The notes under the pieces were generated by a model. The model worked only from the letters and a program-made list of their open reading frames with translations. It was not told the origin of the DNA and made no database searches. Below, in pieces: positions 26,801 through 38,800 of a DNA stretch of 64,000 bases (positions are counted from its first letter, which is position 1; each line of letters starts with the position of its first letter). A program made the translations under genes and the position numbers. The stretch comes from Bathymodiolus brooksi (lineage: Eukaryota; Mollusca; Bivalvia; Mytilida; Modiolidae), in the NCBI GenBank assembly GCA_963680875.1, contig OY804579.1, positions 79,163,095 to 79,227,094 on the forward strand, read 5' to 3'.

Positions 26801-29800
26801 TAGTGGCACTAGACTTGTCATGCATAGCGACTACAAATTTCTCAAGGATACTTTGATCGTCTTCGCCAATTACTGGTGGGTATTGACTGAGTTTTCTAAA
26901 AACAGTAGACGCCTCAGGGCATACATTCCATGTTGGTCATGCACTCTTTTTCCCTTTACCACGGAATGCAGATACAAAGGCCCTTTGACTTTTCAGGACC
27001 AATTGAAGGACTTATATCATGTATGGGAATCCACTTCAAGGCCCTTTGACTTTTCAGGACCAATTGAAGGACTTATATCATGTATGGGAATCCACTTCAA
27101 GCTTTGTCCCTGACCGATGGCGACCCACAGTTTTTCTACTCCAAGGTCCTGCAGAATTGGCAGAACACTGACTGCAATGACAAGAACATATGTGTCACTG
27201 GCTTTAATCATAATAGTTTTGTTGCCGTTTGCTGCAGCGTGCTTTGAATGCAGGAAAATTCGCGTGTCTGCTTCCTCGTGATTGCAGTGAGTAAGTCCTT
27301 CAAGACTTATTGACTGATTGCAGACAACACCCTCTTCTTGTGTGACTATAACTGTATTATTAGGACACATCTTTACAATTTTATCTGCCAAAAAGTTGAA
27401 TAGCACAGTCTTAATGCTGTTGTCTCTCAAGAAGCTACGCCAATTTTGTGGAATTTTCCCTTTGTCAGTCACTTTGCGTCTAGAGCCTATTCCTCACTTT
27501 GATCGTGTCTCAGCCTTTAAACTAGAAGACCAGTATACGTCAAACACAATATCTTCTCGTGTAAGTACAACTTTATGTTTGAACTTTTGGAACTACCTCT
27601 AGTACTGCATATTCTTCAAACGTCTTCGATATCATTGGAGGCAATGCATTTATTAAAGCCAACCCATCCAATATGATGACGCTAGCTTCTGGCTCAGTAT
27701 CAGGAGGAGTAACGTGTGTCTCCAAAATTGTTGCAAGCTGTGATTTCTGACAGCTGTGGAGGTGACTGATTCTCATGCTGAAAAAATTCCACCAGGTCAC
27801 CTTCTCTAGACTGGCAGGATATGAAAAGCGAAGAAAACAGACGACAGTCTTCCTTTAAGATTTTTCCTTTGAATCACCCGCGTTTGGTCTGGCTGTTGGT
27901 GAAAGAAATATGTCTTGTTCTTCTTGATTGGTTGATAAAATGAACACTCCTCTATCTAATCCTTTCATGAACTCATTGAATCGAGTTTTACCATTATCAT
28001 AATGAGAAGAGATCATTTCAGCAACACTAGGATGGGCGATACATTTTGTATCTAGTGTAAAAAGATCTCCAGTCTCATCCATAAACGGATTGCCCATATC
28101 TTTCATTACAGTGTACAGCTTCTGTACTTTATCGAAGAAAGCCTTTTGTGTATGTTCTGTCTGTTCGTGATGTCTGGTATTTTCATCTGCATCCTTGGCC
28201 TCAGATGCTGATTCATATTGAGCAACCAAATGACTGACTTCAGGACCAGCTATCATCCATCGTCGTAGTGCAAATGGTCTTCTGTCACACCAATTGCTCC
28301 AACATCACCTTTGATAACAACATTTGCTTGCTCATGAGCTTGGTCAATGGCCAAAGCTGAAAATTCACGATTAGATTTGTGAACAACAGATTTTCCGCTA
28401 TGGAATTCTGCAGCCAGCTGAGGATGTGCTTCCTTATGTAACATCAAGTCTCTGAGATGAATGGGGAGCCATCGTGCATAGTTCACCTTGTTGTTGGCAA
28501 AAAAGAATGGTATCAACTCGCACAAAGATTTACGGTATAACGAAAAGTCTGCTTCTCGAAATGATCGGACAAGGGACACGATGGTTAATTCCATTATCAA
28601 CACTAGATTCCAGAATTGAAATTGTGGACTTTCACCTGTGCGTCTTTCACACCAGTCTTTGATATTTAGCACAGTTTGGTCATTGGCTTCTGAACAGTAA
28701 AGCATGTATGCCTCCTTAGAGAGTGCTGACTGTAGCCTGGTGCATTTGTCGTGTCCTAGTGACACTTGACGCAGACAGAAAGGATTCTGCTGTCCCCCAG
28801 GAAGCTATTCCTGCCTCAACAATGGCCTCCGTCCATCCACTTTTTTGAAGGAGGGTTCCAATGGACTTCAATGCCGCCATTTCAATATGGAGACCTCCAA
28901 ACATAATTACAAACTTGTCTTCAGCATACTTTTCGGGCCAATGCCACTGTATCTGCTTTGCTAATGCATAGATGGTTGGTCAGCAGCAATAATAGGAATC
29001 TGTATTGGATTAAGGTATGCAACCGTGTCTTTGATCGGTTCATTCAGCCTATGCCAACATTTAAAAAAACATATATAAAAAGGTAAAAAAGATTGTTGGC
29101 ATAGGTTGAATAGGTTAATTGTTATATAAACATGACTAGTCATGTTTAATTAGTGTAAAATCGGGGGAGATGTCAATGTACTCCAAGTTCACAATTAATT
29201 TTTAATATAAGGTCGTTTTGTTTTTGTGTGAGTATTGAGTGAATAAACTAAGTAGAATATAAGTATTTAAAATCATAATTTATGGAAATAACAAACAAAA
29301 CATTAGTATATCAGCACATATATTTAATATCAAACTTTATAATAATAATTAGGATATTATAACTACATATATGTTAACATCCATCATTACGAAAATGAAA
29401 TAGGATATTATAAGCATATATATTTTTATATCATACTTCATGAAAATGAATTAGGATATTATAAGCACAGATATTTTTTTTTTATCATACTTCATGAAAA
29501 TAAATTAAAGATATTATAGGCACAGATATTATTCATTAATTACTGTAATCAAATATTATCCCCAATCACATCAAAGTGAAAATGACTGATCTTATGATTA
29601 ACTCGCTTGGAGGGAAATTAATTATCTTATAAATAATTAGCTTGGAGTGAACTGAATTATCTTATGATTAATTAGCTTGGAGTGAGCAATTAAAAAATAC
29701 TCTTCATAATTATGATAATTCTAAATTTATAAATGAATTTTATTAAAAACTTTGAATTTAGATTTTAAGAAAATTGCTTAAATGCATGAGTATCATATAA

Positions 29801-32800
29801 TGTTTTAAATTCATACATTTTAGAAAGATTGTTTATTTAAATTATTCTAAAATTTTATATTTTCATCTTTTTTATTTACAGATTTTTGTTTAATTTAATT
29901 TCATATATAAATTTTTACAAAAGTTAAATTTTTTTTTCAAGCTGTTAAATTTTAAAAGACTTATTCTTATATTTTTAGATTGTTTTTTGTTTATTTTTTT
30001 TTTATGATAAATTTCACTTTTGAGACCTGCATTTCCAAATTTACTTACCTGTAGCTGTCATTAATTGTTATATAAACACCTGTAATATAATGTTTGTTGG
30101 CATACCTTGAATATGATATTTCAAAATGTTGACGTTGGTTGAAGACACCCTTTGATCTTATCCATGACATGCCGTATTGTGGCAACAAAATGGGCTTGGT
30201 CACCAAGAAGAGGTAGCAGCGATGGCATGGTGGGCCGACCAAGTAATATTATCTTCTTCATCAAGATGCTTCTATTCGGCTAACCTTCTCAAGCCATTCA
30301 TGCTAAACTGTCAAATCAATTTTGATATTATTTGTATCTAAGTTCAATGGTATATTGACCTTGGATGGAATTGGATTCTTTTTCGTAAAGAAAGCAGGAT
30401 GGATGTTGGTGAAAGAATCAGGAAGTTCCGGGACTCTTTTTATCTTACTGTCTTTAATACGAATAGACTCACGCTTTTCACCTTCATTGTCAGTTGATAG
30501 ATGCTGGAAGAGTGAAATGCTTGTTCCATGGAAAGAAGTGGTTGCTGTCGTTGCCGTAGGATTATGGTCAATCAATTCAGTACTAACATTTATGATAAAC
30601 GGTACGATTTCAATTTTAAAATCATAAATTTTCCAAATATGTGCAGCAATATACCAGCTTCTCTTGCATATGGTGCTTACATCTCGCAATTGATTCGCCA
30701 TGCAAGGCCCAGTAGCAATTATTCTGATTTCTTGAAACGTCATTATCATCTGAGAAACAGGCTACTGGACCAGGGCTATTAAAAGATTCGCCTTATTCGA
30801 TCTCTTAAAAAGTTTATATTCCGATACCAAGATCTTGTCGAAATATATTCCGTCTCTGCAGAGACGATAATAAACGATGCATTTTCATATAGTGAAAATG
30901 AATAAAGATAAGGAAGTCAACAAAAATGTCAAAAATATTTTTTATCAATGTGTGACGTAAAAATGTTTTTGACATTTACTTCACTGAATTCGGTACTGCT
31001 TTGACAACTATTTTACCTATTTTGTTCCAGTATTGTTATAAATACTGTTATAGTGGCAGCCGGAACCTTTGAGCCGTAATGAAAGCGGGAGGTTTGGCAC
31101 TTTAAATTCTGATTCAACCCACCATTTCTTTAGAAATGCCTGTACCAAGTCAGGTTCATTACAATTTCCCCAGTTTTCCGGTTGTTGACTAATTTGTCTG
31201 TTTATATACTTATGAGTTTTGACTTTCCCTTTGTAAGATTGTTCGGAGTTCAGTAATTTTGTTATTACCCTTATTGTCCATAGCAGCTGTGGTAAATAAT
31301 CCTCTCCTCATGACTGCTGGACAAACTACTCCTTCCTCCATGTATTTACTTTCGGCTGCATCTACCAGTTGTGCTGACACTTCAAGCACTCGATCATAAG
31401 GAATGCCAAGACCATGAAACATTTCTACAAGAAGTCTTTTTCTAGTTTTTGCATAGACAGACGTCCCCATAAAGACGGGATTTCGCGGTCTTTCGAATGA
31501 CAGTACGTTGCTGCCCCTTCCCTGTACCTACCATAGCAATTATATTGTAAAAGCTGAGCCATTGCAAGGTCAGTCTTGGATGCATCAAATTGTAATTGCG
31601 ATTTTATATCAGCACCGTGCTCAATCATGCACACAAACTGAAGAAGCGTTGAAGGAATTGCATATTCAACATATCCTTAATGAAATGTTCCAGCAAATGC
31701 TGATTTATGGTCAATCATGTGTCCTCGCAAGAACTTGGCAGTTTTGGCAAGGATAATAGCTTCTGAGTAGTTGGATGCTTGTGACAAGGCTGCACCAATA
31801 TCTTTTTTGAAAGCCAGAAGGATATCCTTTCCCTTCTTATGAGATTCAAGTTCAGGGATTTCTGCAAGCAGTTTTTCCTTTAATCTAATAGAGTTGACGT
31901 CGGGTGTTTTCATTCCTAATTGTTCAAGTCGCTGTTTGTAGAGACTGACTAGTTCTGCAAGGCGGAATACAACAGGATTATCACTACCTGTTTTTGTCTC
32001 CACTATATAGGTGAGGAGCTCTGAAAACACGAGAGGATATACTTCCATTTCTTCAGACAGTTCGCTGTCATCCTGATTTTCAATTGTCAGTAAGTAAGCC
32101 TTCTCCTTGTGATGCGGAGCTGTTAGAACAAGAATAATGATACTTCAGCTCCACTAAGTACAGCCAGAAGCTTTCCATCATTTAGGATTCGGGTACATTC
32201 ATTTAACCTTTTATCAAGCTGCATTGTCATGGCCTGCCAAAGTTCATATGTTGGATTTTCTTTTTCACATAAAAAACACACAAGACCTGCCATGGTAGTT
32301 CTTCTGACCTTGCTCTGTCCATCGTCTGAAGAGATCTCACTACTAGCTTCTTTCTTCCTTGCCCTTTCGAGCTTCGTGTTATTGAATAATAACCTACAAT
32401 TCTGATGATATTTGGCATTGTTCCGTCTCAATGTTTCTTCAATGCCATCATCTTCATCTAATCTGATGGGATCTAAAGTAATTGAAAGTTGGTTGATGGC
32501 TTGAAAGAGGGTAATATTTGATGCAATCATGTAGTAGCCATCATTGCCCTTGCTACATGAGTAGTGAGTTGGTGGAGATTTTAAATTTTCACCTTTCTTT
32601 TCTGTTTTACAAAGACAACATTTGTTCCAATCAGTTTGAGATTTAGATTTCAAGGGTGTCACACCTGACATCTTGATAATATGTATCTACACAATTTCAA
32701 TAGATTACGATAAATATTTTGAATGATTTAAGGCCTAAGGATTATCCTTTTACCACCTTAAACTATAAATAAAGCACATTCAGATATGGGATACAACTAG

Positions 32801-35800
32801 GTTCGAGCATAAACTAACTGCTCTACACCTAGCCCGATAGTTCATCCAGTGCCATTTAAGTCCCGTGCGATCTGTACACAATCCGGATAGCTATTGCCCC
32901 GTTATCCTTGGCTCGGCTCTACCGCGCTGGCACATCCTGTCAATTCAGGTGCGGCTATCTAACTGGCTCTGCATTTAACAAGATTACAGGTAATTGTATA
33001 TGGGGCTTTGCTAGATAGCATTTGGGACACTAAATTATACTAAAATGAATATTTAGCTGACACTGAACCCCATGCTGAGCTTCACAGCAGCGTGTCACCA
33101 GTTTGCCCCTGGTTGTGCTCTGACACTCACTCTGTTTCTCTGGTAAATGATAGTGGGGGCTTCAAACAAGTTTAAATTCTATATCATTGGTTTCCTTTTT
33201 AAAGGAACTGTTTTATTTAACCCCTACAACATTTAAATGGAACTACTAAATCAACTTTTATACTCAGAAAACATTTTTCAATCGGGATTGGCAGCCATCT
33301 TGAAAATAGCCGCTATTTTGAAAAAAAAAAACAGGTGGCTAACGGGTTTTTCCAAACAAGTATCCTAAGGGGAGTACCCATGCCAACGTTTATGCTTGTA
33401 CCACAAACTGAACGATTTCACCCAAATATTGACTTAATATGCCGGGCTATAATGCCCAAGGAGGTCCAGGTGGTGAAGGGGTGAGGGGTTCGCACTGAAA
33501 CTCACACATTTGATCTATTGAAATGGTAATTTGTACATGAATATTTGTCAAAAGATGCAATATATTATTTGAATATTGTTTAGCCATTTACTAAAGGACG
33601 GGTCAAACAGATGTTCATATCTTGAAAATGACCAAACAAGCGATATAATTCTTTTCGTCTATTCTTATTCCGCTATGTCCATTTAGTTTTCTTTCATCTT
33701 CTAACATTTATTTATAATATATTGTCTATGTTTGTTGTATGTCTATCTGAGAAGACATTATAAGTTTATACTTCTGTCTTATCAATTTGTCATTATATTT
33801 TTTTGACGGTAAAATAAGTTTATAAAGTAACAGATGTGTATGATCTATCCATCGTGTATTTCTTGATGAATCTGATATAGGTCTCTTGAAATAAAAGTAA
33901 TAATTATTAAACCTTATTGCAAGCACAAAAAAAAAAGAAAAGAAAAAAAGAAAAAAAAAAGAAACGTAATTTGGAAAATCCCAACACTGGATTTACATCC
34001 AGACTCAATAGCCATAAATAAGTGGGAAAAAGTTAAGATATAATATCATTCGATTACATTCATGTTTTGAATGCCCTACGATGACTGTGAAATGTAGAAC
34101 AACAATAGATGCGCTCTTCCGTTACTCTAATTTATGTGTAAGTGTAATTTTGGATAATCTCTCATATTCATTTACATCTACATCAGTATCACTTCTTACT
34201 CAATTCGTCCAATAGAAAATGTATATTTCCTTTGGCGAGTATAAATCTTTTAAATTATTTTTCTTCATATAATATATCAGATCTCAATAGACTTACTATA
34301 TTTACCAATTGTTTGCTTTTTTAAAGGATGTGCATGCACGTATGTTTTTGTGTTAATGTTCACAAATTCTTGCTCTTTAAGACTCCGATAACTTAAACTT
34401 GTTGACAGACTTGTGGGAAACCTTTTTTTACACAGAAGCACACATTTTCCCCGTGTGAGATTTGGCATAGATCTGTCCTGTAATCCTGTAATGTTTAACC
34501 AAAGAATTTGAAAATCTAAGATGAAAGGATCTCTGATTTCTTACACGAAATGAATGTGCCGAGACAGACTCCGGATTGAACTACTTCAGTAGAGAGGCGT
34601 CTAAATGAACCTGAACAGACCGGATATCCAAATGAGTTGAAAACCTGGAGTGAAAAATCGAAGGAGTCACTGCCAGGCCAAATGTGAGAATAAGAAATTA
34701 TAAAGTGTTGGTGCTACATAACTGTTAGAATATATGCCCTGATTAATATATTGGTCTCCATTTTGAAATGGGGAACAGAAAGGTAAGTATTCAGAATAGA
34801 AAGATATATTACAAATCTCATTTCACCTGATAGAATTTCTTCTATTACTCTTTAGTTTAATAAAGTTCTAACTTCCTCTGATAAATAAAGGAAATTGTCC
34901 TTGTCTGAAGTCAAAGCTACAGGACATGGAATTGTTGGTAAATGGAGACTCTCAAGAAAACACCAGATCCATCCCCAGTGAGACGAAACCGCAGTACAGT
35001 GTCCTGAAGACCGTCATTATAGGAAGATGTCTTTAGAATTTCCAGTCTTTTAGAAAGGGCTTAATTCCCGCGAGTGTCTATAAGAAGAACATCAATAAGA
35101 TCCCGAGTTAAATGAGACATTTCAATTCAGAAATATATTCTCCGTCTCTGTCTTTTATCAAAACATCAACTGTTGATAAAAAGAATTCCACAATACCAGA
35201 AACATTAGAAGTACAACGAAATAAATTCTCCCACAGTGACTGAGAATACGGAGTCCGTCAATAGGCTTAATCATTAGCAATGTGAACAATATTTATCATG
35301 ACATAAGGGTCATGGATCTCATAATCCGTACTTTAAACCGACCGGGAAAGGAACTGGCACCAAACACAGATCGGTTTTCTCATCAGTTTTGTTTAAAATA
35401 AACAGTGTTTAACAAACTGAAGAGCAGATGCAGCATGGTTAGATTCTTGAAAAGATATGTAAGTTGAAGGTTATTCCAGAACCAAGCCGCAAGAAGTCTA
35501 AAACATAGAAACTAAACTCATAGGTCTAGGAGAAGAACCAATGGGACATGAACAACATCTCTGAAAAGAGAGTAAACCCTAGTCCTCAACTGGTCTTTAG
35601 AAGACACAGACGAATCCGCCACCTCCGAATCACTAGGGGAAATAAAATCTGCTGATGGAATAGACCTTACAGAAGTTATTCTAGCTTGAGTTGGAGCCGG
35701 AGAGGTCTAAACACCTTCTTCACCCACTCTGAGGAATGCAGTCTCTTAACCCTTTGAAGCCATAGTAATAAGATCAGTACCTTCCTCATTACCAAAAGAA

Positions 35801-38800
35801 AAAAAGACATGGGTTTCAGCTTCAAAGGAAGAAATCATTTTAGAAGTTATGCCACAACTCCTCTACTCCTCTGATACACATTTCCTAAAGCTTGATACGA
35901 CTACCTTAAAACATCTCATAAATGATGCGCTCTGTGGTGCAGAATGTGAAGTGGTAGCAGCAATAATTGGGGCCCTGTACATATCCTGACCACCGAAAGC
36001 TGGTTTAGAGAAGAAAAAGGCAACGGGATTGATACCTTGATTATCAAAGTTAGAATAGGGTTAAGTACGGAAGCCCATACAGGGCGAAACCAAGACTGTA
36101 AAGGTGGAACTGAAGTACCTGGTATACAAATATGACATGAAAAGATGGAGCATAGTGTTTGGTAAATTCAATCCCATAGATTAACCGTAACTGAAACTGT
36201 GGAGCTTTTTGAATCAACAGGTCTCGAAAAGATGCAAGATATCGTAGGCAACGTGCGAATTCCAACATTGGGTGTGGTAGGAGCTAGGTCCTGACCGAGA
36301 TACCCGACTCTCAAACTGGTCATCTATGTTTCAGTGATCTACGTGGATACTGGGATAACCAACGTAACCAAAGGATTGTGAGCAGGCCCATCCCCAGCAC
36401 AGTCTGTACTTGTAATATATAGTGCCATACGGATTTCTGGTATTGTTAAACTATGTACATTATAATGTTTTACTGTTGACACAAATATTATTACCACTTA
36501 CTGTAAAGTACATTTCATACCTATTATTATGCTTTCTGTAAATTTCTTCTGTAATATAAGTTCATACGATATTTTGGCATATATCACAAAGAATTATATA
36601 GCGTTGATATACTATGCGAAAATAGTACATCTACTATGCCAGTTTCACGCGGGGAAGGTTGGGTTTTCAGCTGTCTGTCAAGCTATATATAGCTAGTCCA
36701 CGTGCAAGGGTGCGTATCCAATCTGTCAATCTATGATAGTCGTCTAAGCGTTTTTTAATACTTGTTATTGTTGTTAATTGAATTTCAAACTTCAAAAATC
36801 TTTATATTTTTAAAGCTTTTAATGAAACAAAGAATATTCTCACACTTTCAAGACTATCTGATCCAATATATTAGTCACCAATATCAGGACCTCCTTTATT
36901 GTAGTAGTTCTCAATATATTTTGTCTACATATAACAGGTCAGCATAATAATAATAATAATGTTGTGTTAGTAATGACTATGCCATATAGTGGTCAGGGTT
37001 GAAGACATAGTGCACTCCCCTTCGGGTCGTGCACTATGTCTTCAACCCTGACCACTATATTGGCATAGTCATTGCTAACACAACATTATTATATAATTAT
37101 TATGCTTTCTGTAAATTTCTTCTGTAATATAAGTTCATACGATATTTTGGCATATCTCACAAAGAATTTCATAGCGTTGATATACTATGCGAAAATAGTA
37201 CATCTACTATGCCAGTTTCACGCGGGGAAGGTTGGGTTTTCAGCTGTCTGTCAAGCTATATATAGCTAGTCCACGTGCAAGGGGGCGGATCCAATCGGTC
37301 AATCTATGATAGTCGTCTAAGCGTTTTTTAATACTTGTTATTGTTGTTAATTGAATTTCAAACTTCAAAAATCTATATATTTTTAAAGCTTTTAATGAAA
37401 CAAAGAATATTCTCACACTTTCAAGACAATCTGATCCAATATATTAGGGACCGACAATTTAACTTGAAAGGGGGGGGGGGGGGGGGGTATGGTTTTTTGT
37501 TTCGTTCAGAATTTTTTTTTCGGACATCACAAGAGTTAGAATATTTATTTTTTTCCAGAATTTAACATTAGGTTATATGACAAAAACTCTGAATCAGATT
37601 ATTTTTTTTCCCTCCACCAAAATCAGAATATTTTTTTCAGCAACATTGGGAATCAGAATATTTTTTTAGAAAAAAACCATACCCCTCCCCCCCCCCCCCC
37701 CCCTTTTCAAGTTAAATGGTCGTTCCCTTAGTCACCAATATCAGGACCTCCTTTATTGTAATAGTTCTCAATATATTTTGTCTACATATAACAGGTCAGC
37801 ATAATAATAATAATAATGTTGTGTTAGCAATGACTATGCCAATATGGTGGTCAGGGTTGAAGACATAGTGCACGACCCGAAGAAGTGCACTATGTCTTCA
37901 ACCCTGACCACTATATTGGCATAGTCATTGCTAACACAACATTATTATATAAATATAGAACGCATTTTCTTTCATTTTCATTGCACTCTAATTTATTGTC
38001 ACGGTCACGTTCAAATGGCAATACAATTTTACTTGAATAAGATAAATTAATTAAAAATTAATTCACTGTGTTTCTATATAGGATAATAAAATGATATATC
38101 AGTATCAAGGGAAACTGTAGTCAGTTGGGAGATGTGACTTCAGAAGGAATTGTTTTTTTTCCCAAAATATTGAAAGTACATAACAACGAATTTGCTTATA
38201 CAAAGAGAAAAAGATGGTTAAACAAATACCGGTAATTAGATAGTTCAATAATTAATATACCTTTCCTGTATAACAGTAACTACTATTTGATCTAATTCTG
38301 TCATTTAAGACCCACCCTATAGTGAGTCTCTTATCAGACAAATAATATCAAATGCATACCACGATTGCATAAATATATTCCATTCCAGTATGACGAAATG
38401 ATAATTTCTTTTATGCTTCAAAACAGAACATACACTATTTATGTTGGTGACAACTGAAGCAAAGCCTTGCAAAAAACATAAGATATTAAAACACAAGGGT
38501 GTTCAACGACTAGTTAGTTACACGTGAGTGCCTATCATAACATACGATTGATTATTACACAAGTTTTTATTGTTTGTTTATAGGGAATAATCAGGGCAAA
38601 TGACAATTACAATTGAATCGATCAAGTGAAACTGGAAAATTAACAGACAGTGTGACACTGGAAAATTAACAGACAGTGGCAGACAAATTAAATTGGTAAA
38701 CAATTCATGAACGTCAGTTATACGTCACATCAATGACAGGAAATGAACAAAAAAGAGTAAATATAAGATCGGGTTGTAAAGTTAAAAATAATCGATGATT

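Larger units (their letters stand above)
26465..32671 (-). pseudogene. Decayed gene of a multi-copy invertebrate family with a CXC-type Cys-rich C-terminus, probably the element's transposase-like protein
   Basis: Read 5' to 3' on the minus strand, the collinear parts are: 32671-32123, with CCLC, HQNC and CFLC Cys/His motifs; 32090-31680, helical; 31634-31280, with AMAQLLQYN, KTRKRLLVEMFHGLGI and RRGLFTTAAMDN; 30572-30303, with IDHNPTATTATTSFHGTSIS; 30220-30150, with LLPLLGDQAHFVATI; 29036-28720, with YLNPIQIPIIAADQP and FGGLHIEMAALKSIG; 28765-27855, with NYARWLPIHLRDL and DQAHEQANVVIKGD; 27800-27570; 27472-27040, with HCNHEEADTRIFLH and ASDTYVLVIAVSVLP; 26900-26600, with LFARKQRSYDAIPPTQAAL; and 26560-26465, with KCGCKTECRGKCKCYR and CSCNC. 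The order matches a protein family I have met repeatedly in molluscs and cnidarians, function unknown to me. Frameshifts, a 61-bp duplication and two insertions make it a pseudogene. The conserved acidic motifs (MDN/IDHNP, AADQP, DQAHEQAN) could be a DDE-type core; this is inference. Confidence 0.65.
26023..33421 (-). mobile_element. Candidate unclassified DNA transposon with ~113-bp terminal inverted repeats, carrying a decayed long gene
   Basis: The inverted repeats at 26023-26135 and 33309-33421 share TGTGGTACAAGCA, CCCGTTAGCCAC and a GTGAAA/CGTTCA start, and they align over their full length with roughly three-quarters identity by eye. Between them lies one minus-strand gene remnant (26465-32671). 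No clean target-site duplication was found at these ends, so the true termini may lie slightly further out. The span is 7.4 kb, or about 5.6 kb without the two later insertions at 29037-30149 and 30573-31272. The whole element is inside TMEM26 intron 2, in the sense orientation of the host gene. Confidence 0.6.
36527..37951. repeat. Tandem direct repeat of a 573-bp unit ending in a long hairpin (second copy interrupted by a MITE)
   Basis: Copy 1 (36527-37098) and copy 2 (37100-37951) both begin TTATTATGCTTTCTGTAAAT. Both contain CACGCGGGGAAGGTTGGG and GTCCACGTGCAAGGG, and both end in the palindrome with GGTCAGGGTTGAAGACATAG. The start-to-start offset is 573 bp. Copy 2 carries a 281-bp insertion absent from copy 1. 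There is no coding capacity. It lies in TMEM26 intron 2. Confidence 0.85.

Noticed and set aside
26523..27602. Plus-strand frames across 26.5-27.6 kb
   Set aside because: Antisense shadows of the minus-strand CXC-family pseudogene.
28961..30149. An intron of the CXC-family gene between 29036 and 30150
   Set aside because: The segment is flanked by a perfect 8-bp duplication and has inverted-repeat ends, which fits a transposon insertion and not an intron.
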